Positions 1 through 4,744 of a stretch of 6,303 nt of DNA are shown here, one piece after another (position 1 is the first letter of the stretch; each line of letters begins with the position of its first letter). A model generated the notes under the pieces. The model was not told the origin of the DNA, searched no databases, and worked only from the letters and a program-made list of their open reading frames with translations. The DNA is from Phycisphaerales bacterium. GTDB lineage: Bacteria > Planctomycetota > Phycisphaerae > Sedimentisphaerales > Anaerobacaceae. The DNA lies in NCBI GenBank assembly GCA_011057845.1, contig DSDB01000240.1, positions 1 to 6,303 on the forward strand. The letters run 5' to 3'. The position numbers and the translations under genes were made by a program.

Positions 1-167
1 CCAAGCAAGCCGAGGACGCCGAATTGATCGCCAACACCCTGGCGGCCATAACCGTCGAGGCGCTGGTCCAACACGCGCAAGAGACGGACCCGGCCGAAGA
101 AACGGGCCTGCCCCGGGTGATGGCGCGGATGATGGGGCCGGCGGACCGACCCGGCCCGCGGCCCTGA
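1..167 (+). CDS. C-terminal fragment of an unrecognised protein
   Basis: An open frame enters from the left edge (first full codon at position 3) and runs 54 codons to a TGA at 165-167. The visible protein begins KQAEDAELIANTLAAITVEA, which looks like an amphipathic helix, and ends in a Pro/Arg/Gly-rich tail, DRPGPRP. Codons end mostly in G or C, as in the neighbouring genes, which supports real coding. No catalytic motif or family signature is visible. It converges on the PHP gene, with only 12 bases between the two stop codons and no obvious terminator there. The start lies outside the window, so length and function cannot be judged. Confidence 0.55.
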   Translation, partial: KQAEDAELIANTLAAITVEALVQHAQETDPAEETGLPRVMARMMGPADRPGPRP

Positions 168-179
168 GCCGCCGTCGCC

Positions 180-1250
180 TCACTCAACGGATGCCGTCAG
201 GCGAATGGGCAGCGGTTTCTCCGGGCCGATGAGGATATTGACGGCGTTGTAGGCCAGCTCCACCGTGTCGACATCGCGGGCCACCCGAACGCGGATGATG
301 GTCGTATCCATCGCCGGCACGATGAGCTTCTCCGGGCCGAGGTCGCCGGTTCGGGCCAGGTCGATATTGAGGTCGCACTTGTTGGCGATCTCAACCCTGA
401 CCATCTGCCCACGGCGCTCGGCGGACTCAATACGGACGGCGGCCTTGAACAGGGCCTCGGCGTAGTCCGGTTTGGCGATGAGTTGGTTCTTGAACCAGAC
501 GGCCGTGCGCCCGGCGAACAGGGCCTCCTTGATGGCCTCGACGGACTTCTCCTTGGCGAAGACCAGCGTGAGGGTCCGGTGCTCCTCGGGCGTGGTCTTG
601 CGGATCAGGGACGGGGCGTGGATGTCGGAATTGGCCATCAAGGTGAGGTTCTTCTCGAGACCCCAGATATGCCCGTTGAGGTGGTAGCCGCCGCCGTTGC
701 AGACCTCAATGCCCTGGAAGAGCTTATGGTTGTAAAGCGTGTCGTGGACCTCGAACCAGCCCTTCTTGTCGGGCTTCCAGTCCGGGTGGTTCCAGAAGAC
801 GAAGGCCCCCTGGTCGTTGGCGGCCTTCATGGCGTCGAGGAACTCCTTCGTATCGAGCAGGGCGCAGTCGTTGAGGAACAGCGCGTTGAAGTGGCCCGGC
901 GGAGTGTCGCGGGTGATCTCGGCGCCCTTGATCAGGACCAGGCCGGCCTTGGCGGCGGGCTCTTTGGCGATTTCATACGGGCGGTTGTGGTTGGTGGGGA
1001 TGTCCGCCTTCTTGGGCTGATACTCGATGTGGTCGGTGATGGAGATGGCGTCGAGGCCCTCGCGGACGGCCTCATCGACCCGCACCGTCGGCCAGACCGC
1101 CCCATCGGAGAAGACCGTGTGCATGTGGAAATCGCACTTGAGCGTCTTGTAGCCGGGGATGTCGGGGAAGTTGATCTTATCGGCCGAGGCCAACGACCCC
1201 GCCAGGAGCATTACCGCCAGTACGAGAATCTTCAGTCCAAGTCGCTTCAT
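180..1250 (-). CDS. Secreted PHP-domain phosphoesterase, Sb-PDE family-like
   Basis: This 356-residue protein has a signal peptide: MKRLGLKILV, then a hydrophobic core, with likely cleavage after Ala-Ser-Ala at 21-23. It should therefore act outside the cytoplasm. The rest is a PHP metal-dependent phosphoesterase domain. The expected ligands are visible in order: H42 and H44 (FHMHTVFSDG), D49, D73-H74 (ITDH), E111 (KGAEIT), H120 (PGHFN), H155 (FWNHPDW), and D209 and H211 (NSDIH). From memory, the block around IPGYKTLKCDFHMHTVFSDG and WPTVRVDEA is characteristic of proteins annotated as Sb-PDE family phosphodiesterases, which act on organophosphate or phosphodiester bonds. Residues about 260-356 form a small beta-rich C-terminal domain. 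The start is supported by the signal peptide and by a purine-rich GAAAGGG seven bases upstream of the ATG. It is monocistronic as far as can be seen. The natural substrate is not deducible; phosphate scavenging is inference. Confidence 0.9.
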   Translation of the reverse strand: MKRLGLKILVLAVMLLAGSLASADKINFPDIPGYKTLKCDFHMHTVFSDGAVWPTVRVDEAVREGLDAISITDHIEYQPKKADIPTNHNRPYEIAKEPAAKAGLVLIKGAEITRDTPPGHFNALFLNDCALLDTKEFLDAMKAANDQGAFVFWNHPDWKPDKKGWFEVHDTLYNHKLFQGIEVCNGGGYHLNGHIWGLEKNLTLMANSDIHAPSLIRKTTPEEHRTLTLVFAKEKSVEAIKEALFAGRTAVWFKNQLIAKPDYAEALFKAAVRIESAERRGQMVRVEIANKCDLNIDLARTGDLGPEKLIVPAMDTTIIRVRVARDVDTVELAYNAVNILIGPEKPLPIRLTASVE

Positions 1251-1296
1251 CAGTACACCCTTTCACTACACGAGTTACAGTTATCGCCCACGGCCA

Positions 1297-1340
1297 GGCA
1301 CCGAAGCACTGAGGCGCCAAGACGTCAAGGCACTGAGGCA
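1297..1340. repeat. Degenerate short-period intergenic repeat (GCACTGAGGC type)
   Basis: The 10-mer GCACTGAGGC occurs exactly at 1306-1315 and again at 1330-1339, 24 bases apart. The bases between and before them are degenerate variants of the same 8-9 base word (GCACCGAA, GCGCCAAGA, CGTCAAG). It lies about 45 bases upstream of the PHP start codon. Similar wording (CACCAAGACACGAAGGC-like strings) is, from memory, common between genes in planctomycete and some deltaproteobacterial genomes. No function can be assigned. Confidence 0.55.
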
Positions 1341-1458
1341 GCCGTTGGTCCCGGGTCGCCGGGCCCGCCATAAGGCCATCCCAGACTACCAAACCCCCAA
1401 CACCCGCCGCAACCCGCTACCCCGGCGATTCTCCAATTTCCCACGAGGCCACGCTGTG

Positions 1459-1487
1459 TTGCCTCTGCAAGGCGGAAGCTCTATAAT
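1459..1487 (+). promoter_or_regulatory. Sigma-70-type promoter in the region upstream of the DUF503 gene
   Basis: TTGCCT (1459-1464) and TATAAT (1482-1487) are separated by exactly 17 bases, with a perfect -10 and four of six -35 matches. Transcription would start near 1493-1495. It points toward the DUF503-family gene about 400 bases away, so it would give a long leader or drive a separate small RNA. It is called from sequence alone. Confidence 0.55.
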
Positions 1488-1494
1488 CGTGTAC

Positions 1495-1895
1495 ATGCTT
1501 GTGGCGAAAGACCCTTACGACTTGGAATCACGCCTGCCGGTGGCAACATTGGTCTTGTATACACTTGACCCAGCCATTAACATAACGCCTTGCCGGATCG
1601 GAAAATAGGGCTCCGCAGGCGTGCAACCCGAGCGCCGCGTCCGGTGGCTAAACGGCAGCGAGGGGCCCAGATCACAGGGCCCTTTGCCTCTGCTGCTGGA
1701 AGCCCGCAAAGCGACAAACGCACCTCTGATCCGTGTATCAATGCACAGATTCTCGTGAGCCGCCAATTTTCTCCGGAATTAGACGGCTCCACAGCGAATT
1801 GAAGGGGTCCAGTCCGTTTTCCGCGGGATGCAGGCATGCGGATCTCCCACGGGCCTTAGCGGAAGATGTACCGGACCCCTTTTGGACCGCGACCT
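1495..1895 (+). other. Gene-free leader region with several potential RNA helices
   Basis: I see no convincing protein gene here: the short open frames on both strands lack recognisable motifs. Several inverted repeats would fold in a + strand transcript. GGGCTCC (1608-1614) can pair with GGAAGCCC (1698-1705) and would enclose two arms. One arm is GGCG/CGCC (1618-1621 with 1633-1636). The other is a long hairpin, 1655-1696, pairing GCAGC with GCTGC, GAGG with CCTC and GGCCC with GGGCC. A second hairpin is GAGCCG/CGGCTC (1757-1762 with 1784-1789), with an inner AATT/AATT pair. A third helix is AAGGGGTCC (1802-1810) with GGACCCCTT (1873-1881). I could not match the region to any riboswitch, 6S, SRP, RNase P or tmRNA signature. 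It could be a structured 5' leader, a small RNA or chance folding of GC-rich DNA. Confidence 0.35.
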
Positions 1896-2183
1896 ATGAT
1901 TATCGGTGTACTGAGAGTTGGCATGGTGATGCACGGGATTGACTCGCTCAAGGGCAAGCGGAGCATCGTCAAGGGGGTCAAGGGCCGCTTGCAGAGCCGG
2001 TTCAACGTCTCGGTGGCGGAGATCGAGGACCATGACCGCAAGAACCACGCCGTCCTCGGCATCGCCGTCGTCGCCACGGACGGCGTATTCCTCGACCAGC
2101 AGCTCGACGCCATCCTCGCCTTTATGCGAAACGACGGCCGCTTCTACCTGGGACAGATCGAGCGCGAGACATTTGGGGCATGA
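1896..2183 (+). CDS. DUF503 (YlxP-like) family protein
   Basis: From the ATG at 1896 the product is 95 residues beginning MIIGVLRVGMVMHG, and the family normally starts with this kind of MIVGVL strand. The diagnostic block follows: SLKGKRSIVKGVKGRLQSRFNVSVAEIEDHD, then a strand (HAVLGIAVVATDG) and a helix (VFLDQQLDAILAFM). Length matches the family, which is about 90-100 residues with a ferredoxin-like alpha/beta fold. In Firmicutes ylxP sits in the nusA-infB-rbfA cluster and is suspected to have a ribosome- or RNA-related role. Here it stands alone, with no translation genes in view. An in-frame ATG at 1866 would add ten residues (MYRTPFGPRP) lacking family resemblance, so I prefer 1896, although no clear Shine-Dalgarno sequence precedes either start. 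The biochemical role is unknown. Confidence 0.85.
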   Translation: MIIGVLRVGMVMHGIDSLKGKRSIVKGVKGRLQSRFNVSVAEIEDHDRKNHAVLGIAVVATDGVFLDQQLDAILAFMRNDGRFYLGQIERETFGA

Positions 2184-2210
2184 TTCGTTGTCCGGGTGCG
2201 GGGAGCGGAG

Positions 2211-2230
2211 ATGCGAGATGCGGATGCGGG
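2211..2230. repeat. Short tandem ATGCGRG repeat
   Basis: Three consecutive near-identical words lie just after the DUF503 stop codon: ATGCGAG (2211-2217), ATGCGG (2218-2223) and ATGCGGG (2224-2230). The tract is low-complexity and has no evident function. Confidence 0.4.
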
Positions 2231-2234
2231 GCCC

Positions 2235-2266
2235 GGTCGCTCGGATAGCCGGCCGGGCGAGGAATG
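2235..2266. repeat. Dispersed intergenic repeat, copy A
   Basis: This 32-base segment matches 3356-3386 at about 28 positions. The shared blocks are GGTCGCTCGGAT, then GGCCGGGCGAG and AATG, with one single-base gap. Both copies are intergenic and in the same orientation. The element has no visible coding potential. Confidence 0.6.
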
Positions 2267-2293
2267 AAAAAGGCCGGTCACTGTGACCGGCCT
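2262..2293 (-). terminator. Rho-independent terminator for the HTH-receiver gene
   Basis: AGGCCGGTCA (2271-2280) and TGACCGGCCT (2284-2293) form a perfect 10-bp stem with a 3-base loop. On the - strand the stem is followed by a run of T (complement of A at 2267-2271), so it fits termination of the - strand gene whose stop lies about 54 bases away. On the + strand the hairpin is followed only by CTCTTGCGTT, so it may work weakly for the converging DUF503 gene as well. Confidence 0.85.
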
Positions 2294-2346
2294 CTTGCGT
2301 TGGCGGGCTGTCAAGGAGGATGTCTCGTCGTGCCGTCGCCGGCGGC

Positions 2347-2916
2347 TCAGTAAATGATGGCGGTGGTCTCCTCGATCTTGCGCACCAGATCGGCGCTGTC
2401 CCGGACGCAGGCGTCGTATCCCTGCCGCAGGAGCATCTCGCCTTCGGACTCGCTCAGGCCCCTGGCCAGCGCGATGATCTTGACCGTCTCCAGCTCCTCG
2501 GTCTCGCGGATGGTCCTGCAGATCTCGGCCGCGTCGATGCCCTGAGCGAACAGATTGATCACAATCACGTGCGGGGCGAACTTGCCGGCGCAGATACCCG
2601 CCTCGAAGTCGTTATCCACCGTCCGTATCTCGTAGTCCGCCTTCGACGCGATGACGCTCACCAGGTTCGCCGCGTCGCCCGGATCGCTGTCGACAACCAG
2701 CACCCGCAACTTGCCCACCGCCAGCGTGTGGGTGGGCATGTCGTGCGCCTTCATGAACCGCACGAGTTCCCCGATGGGAATCCGCCGGTCCTTGCTGCCC
2801 GGAATCCGGTAGCCCTTGAGCTGCCCGTTGTCGAACCACTTGGAAACCGTTCTCGGCGCAACATTGCATATCTTTGCAACATCGCCCGTCGTCAGCACAT
2901 TTTTGCCTTTAGCCAT
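2347..2916 (-). CDS. Helix-turn-helix protein with degenerate response-regulator receiver domain
   Basis: This is a 189-residue two-domain protein. Residues about 7-55 form an excisionase/MerR-like winged helix-turn-helix: VLTTGDVAKICNVAPRTVSKWFDNGQLKGYRIPGSKDRRIP, the pattern of HTH_17 DNA-binding domains. Residues about 69-185 look like a CheY-type receiver domain: the first strand LRVLVVDSDPGD keeps the acidic pair (D76, D78), and the alternating strands and helices follow. The phospho-acceptor position is Asn121 (PHVIVINLF) where PDLVLLD-type receivers have Asp. The usual Thr/Ser and Lys positions appear as Ala/Arg-like residues (IIALARG, ACVRDSA). It is therefore probably a pseudo-receiver whose output is not controlled by aspartyl phosphorylation. 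No kinase is adjacent. AGGG lies eight bases before the ATG, and a strong terminator follows the stop codon. DNA targets are unknown; the palindrome at 3142-3154 upstream is a speculative candidate. Confidence 0.85.
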   Translation of the reverse strand: MAKGKNVLTTGDVAKICNVAPRTVSKWFDNGQLKGYRIPGSKDRRIPIGELVRFMKAHDMPTHTLAVGKLRVLVVDSDPGDAANLVSVIASKADYEIRTVDNDFEAGICAGKFAPHVIVINLFAQGIDAAEICRTIRETEELETVKIIALARGLSESEGEMLLRQGYDACVRDSADLVRKIEETTAIIY

Positions 2917-3121
2917 ATCTTGTACCCTGCCTTCTGTAGATGGTCGTACCGCCGGTTGTTTCGGCTATCGAGGGCCGGCGAATCAGCGACATGGGGCGAT
3001 TATGCGGTTTGTGAGGCGATTTTTGACCTCTGCACCGGCCTTGCGTCCGATAAATGCGCCCGAATCACTAAGCTCCGCCTACCCACAATCCCCTACCGGC
3101 CGCCGAACAGCGGTGTAGCCC

Positions 3122-3150
3122 TTGAAAAACCGCCCTCCATCGGGTATAAT
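3122..3150 (+). promoter_or_regulatory. Near-consensus sigma-70 promoter facing the repeat array
   Basis: TTGAAA (3122-3127) and TATAAT (3145-3150) are separated by exactly 17 bases. The -10 is perfect and the -35 has five of six matches, so this is among the best promoter matches in the window. The predicted start is near 3157. There is no recognisable protein gene downstream on this strand until 4745; the next notable element is the 16-mer array starting at 3498. Confidence 0.65.
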
Positions 3151-3154
3151 ACCC
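3142..3154. promoter_or_regulatory. Palindrome overlapping the -10 box (possible operator)
   Basis: GGGTAT-A-ATACCC is a perfect 6+6 dyad centred on A3148, so the TATAAT box lies inside it. Occupancy by a dimeric protein would block this promoter. The nearest regulator gene is the HTH-receiver gene, whose start codon is about 225 bases away and which reads away from this site. The pairing of the two is speculation. Confidence 0.4.
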
Positions 3155-3355
3155 CCCTGAGAATAGCGAGACCGCCGTATGAGAGGCCCCCAAAGACCCA
3201 CCAGATCGAGGAAATGTCAAACAAGGCAATCTATTGGCGTGCAGATCAATTGGAGGAATATCGGGCTGTTCTTCTGGGGGTTCCTTACATTCAAAGATGC
3301 CACCTTCCTGACCTTTGGGGGGTCTGTGCTTCCGTCACGGACGGACGCAGGACTG

Positions 3356-3386
3356 GGTCGCTCGGATCGGGGGCCGGGCGAGAATG
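3356..3386. repeat. Dispersed intergenic repeat, copy B
   Basis: This is the second copy of the element at 2235-2266, in the same orientation, with about 28 matching positions and one single-base gap. The most divergent part is the 4-base centre (AGCC in copy A, CGGG here). It lies between the promoter at 3122 and the 16-mer array. Confidence 0.6.
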
Positions 3387-3497
3387 GGCCCCGCACAGGC
3401 TCGTCGGAGCCTGGCCGCCGCCGCCGAGCGGAACCGCCCGGTCGAATGCGAACCACGCTTTCCAAATACCCCGCCCGAATCTCACCCCCCGAATCTG

Positions 3498-3717
3498 GCA
3501 AAACAAACCCAATCTCCTCGCCCACACACCCCCGATTCCGCAAAACAAACCCAATTCCCACCCCGCCTCCCTTGTTCCATTCTGCAAAACAAACCCAATT
3601 CGCCCGCCCGCGTCCCATTTCTGCAAAACAAACCCAATTTGCCCGCCCGCGCCCCATTTCTGCAAAACAAACCCAATCTCCTCGCCCATGCCCCCGATTC
3701 CGCAAAACAAACCCAAT
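3498..3717. repeat. Array of six perfect GCAAAACAAACCCAAT repeats
   Basis: The 16-mer GCAAAACAAACCCAAT occurs identically at 3498-3513, 3540-3555, 3584-3599, 3623-3638, 3662-3677 and 3702-3717. Start-to-start distances are 42, 44, 39, 39 and 40 bases. The 23-28 base intervals are C-rich and related to each other. Intervals 3 and 4 agree at 21 of 23 positions, and intervals 1 and 5 agree apart from a small indel and a substitution, so this is not a CRISPR array. Each unit tends to be preceded by CCCATTTCT or CCCGATTCC. Over 3481-3720 a hand count gives about 109 C against about 24 G on this strand. The repeats fall in different reading frames (QNKPN, KTNPI or AKQTQ when translated), so the DNA or RNA sequence is conserved rather than a peptide. 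The array begins 36 bases beyond the stop codon of the DUF434 gene, in its 3' flank. Function is unknown. Confidence 0.9.
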
Positions 3718-3752
3718 CTGACCCCGCCGACCGCTCCCGGCGCCCGGCCGTC

Positions 3753-4484
3753 CTATGCCGCCGACAGGTCGATGATCCATGCCGACGGGACCCGCTGCTG
3801 GACAATCGCCCCAGCCAGCGGCATCCAGCGGCCGCACCGGTCCAGCACCGCGCTGTCCGTGGTCGCCACCACCGCCCGCGACCGCGCCAGAACCCCATCC
3901 GGACTCCTCGCCAGCTCGACCGTCCACGGCCAGCCGTGCTCCTGGGCCGTCTGCCCCAGGAGCGTCTTGAGCCGACCGCTGTTGGATACGGGGCTGTCCA
4001 GCAGCCACCGCACCCGCGCCGGGCCCAATTCGCTCAGATACACCCCCGCCAGTCGGATTGCCGGCAGCGTCTCGGCCACCCGGCGGTACGTCCCGTGGAT
4101 CGACGCCAGGTCGCGCAGGCACCCATCCCGCCCGGCCAGCAGCAACCCACCGCTCAGCGCCGCCTCCAGCGTAATCAACAGATTATACCCGTCGATATCC
4201 ACCTCGCCGCCGGCCACACCGGCGACCTCGATACGCCGGGCCGCCCTCTGCGCCGCCTGCGCATCCGAACACGCGCACCGCATCACCGCCACCCGCTGTC
4301 TTTGTATAAGACCAAAATGGTCCCCTACGAGCTTCAGTGCGCTGCCCTCGGCATACCTCTTGCTCAGCAGCAGGCAGTAATCCGCCAGCGCCGCCCGAAG
4401 CCGGGCAATCATCTCCGCGGCGAACAGCGCCTCATCCCGAGGATGCGGCCCGCGATGTCTCCGTCGGTCAGGCATGGAATACAT
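3753..4484 (-). CDS. DUF434 domain protein (COG2454-like), possible PIN/NYN-type fold
   Basis: This 243-residue protein matches, from memory, the DUF434 family with its C-terminal DUF5616-type region, known from archaea and scattered bacteria. The N-terminal part (about 8-75) is basic and helical: RRRHRGPHPRDEALF, then LSKRYAEGSALKLVGDHFGLIQRQRVAVMRCACSD. The C-terminal part has VDIDGYNLLITLEAALSG (D96, D98), GRDGCLRDLASIHGTYRR (119-135), WLLDSPVSNSGRL (D163), and ATTDSAVLDRCGRW (D210, D215). The DGYN strand and the later TTDS strand resemble acidic positions of NYN/PIN-like nucleases, so a nuclease fold is plausible, but this is inference and the family is functionally uncharacterised. M1 and M4 are both possible starts; the conserved region begins after either. 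No Shine-Dalgarno sequence is obvious. It is divergent from the metallo-hydrolase gene and is followed by the 16-mer array. Confidence 0.85.
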   Translation of the reverse strand: MYSMPDRRRHRGPHPRDEALFAAEMIARLRAALADYCLLLSKRYAEGSALKLVGDHFGLIQRQRVAVMRCACSDAQAAQRAARRIEVAGVAGGEVDIDGYNLLITLEAALSGGLLLAGRDGCLRDLASIHGTYRRVAETLPAIRLAGVYLSELGPARVRWLLDSPVSNSGRLKTLLGQTAQEHGWPWTVELARSPDGVLARSRAVVATTDSAVLDRCGRWMPLAGAIVQQRVPSAWIIDLSAA

Positions 4485-4524
4485 AATACACTAACATGAC
4501 CCTGATGTATACTATCGCGGCAGA

Positions 4525-4580
4525 AGCCCAAAACGCGAAGCCGGAGCCCCAACACCTTAAACCCAGGCCCCCCGATCACA
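4525..4580. repeat. Low-complexity AAACCC/GAAGCC-type intergenic tract
   Basis: This G-poor tract is built of degenerate words (GAAGCCC, AAAACGCGAAGCC, GGAGCCCC, CACCTTAAACCCAGG). It resembles junk repeats that, from memory, are common between genes in planctomycete assemblies. It lies in the divergent interval between the DUF434 and metallo-hydrolase genes. No function is visible. Confidence 0.35.
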
Positions 4581-4607
4581 ACCGCATGACGCACACGCAC
4601 GCGGGCC

Positions 4608-4652
4608 ACGACTCTGTCATGCCTGCATGCCCCGGCAACGACTCTGTCATGC
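4608..4652. repeat. 30-base direct duplication (ACGACTCTGTCATGC)
   Basis: The 15-mer ACGACTCTGTCATGC occurs exactly at 4608-4622 and 4638-4652, 30 bases apart, each followed by TGC/ATGC-rich sequence. It lies about 30 bases before the -35 box of the metallo-hydrolase promoter. It may be an extragenic dispersed repeat or a regulatory duplication. Confidence 0.6.
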
Positions 4653-4681
4653 ATGCGCAGGCAGGCATCCGGAGAAACAGA

Positions 4682-4710
4682 TTGACAGCCCCCCGGCCCC
4701 GCCCTAGGAT
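4682..4710 (+). promoter_or_regulatory. Promoter of the metallo-hydrolase gene
   Basis: A perfect TTGACA (4682-4687) is followed after 17 bases by TAGGAT (4705-4710), which matches four of six -10 positions. The predicted start near 4717 leaves a leader of about 28 bases before the ATG at 4745, so the promoter also supports that start codon. Confidence 0.65.
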
Positions 4711-4744
4711 ACGGCTTTCTCGCGTGGTCTTTCGGGGTTGTCTT

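Larger units (their letters stand above)
2917..3497. other. Gene-free region upstream of the HTH-receiver gene
   Basis: No convincing gene is visible. A small frame from an ATG at 3214, preceded by GAGGAA directly against the start codon, begins MSNKAIYWRADQLEEYRAVL and runs on into repeats. It could be a remnant but I recognise no family. About 3180-3310 is noticeably more AT-rich than its surroundings. The region also contains a promoter with a palindrome (3122-3154), a dispersed repeat copy (3356-3386) and a perfect 7-bp hairpin, CAGGCTC/GAGCCTG (3396-3402 with 3407-3413). Confidence 0.5.

Noticed and set aside
1495..1865. tRNA, tmRNA, SRP, RNase P or a known riboswitch
   Set aside because: None of the conserved signatures I know (T-loop GTTCRA, SRP tetraloop region, P4 of RNase P, common riboswitch cores) is present on either strand.
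1866..1895. Longer start for the DUF503 protein
   Set aside because: The ten extra residues do not resemble the family, which normally begins at the MIIGVL strand.
2999..3027. - strand promoter for the HTH-receiver gene (CATAAT)
   Set aside because: The -10-like CATAAT has no acceptable -35 hexamer at 16-18 bases.
3214..3340. Small + strand gene starting MSNKAIYWRADQ downstream of the promoter
   Set aside because: GAGGAA abuts the ATG too closely, there is no family resemblance, and the frame dissolves into repeat sequence. It is noted as a possible remnant only.
3498..3717. CRISPR array
   Set aside because: The repeat is only 16 bases with no dyad, spacing varies from 39 to 44, several intervals are near-copies of each other, and no cas gene is in the window.
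3217..4122. - strand open frame with repeated WVCFAE-type peptides
   Set aside because: It is out of frame with the DUF434 gene it overlaps, and its repeats are simply the translated 16-mer array.
2320..4380. Very long + strand open frame (686 codons) across the HTH gene, the array and the DUF434 gene
   Set aside because: It is antisense to two well-supported genes. Stop-free frames are expected in GC-rich DNA, and the repeats change frame within it.
4496..4744. N-terminal extension of the metallo-hydrolase
   Set aside because: The extension translates repeat tracts and the promoter, and the conserved protein begins at the ATG at 4745.
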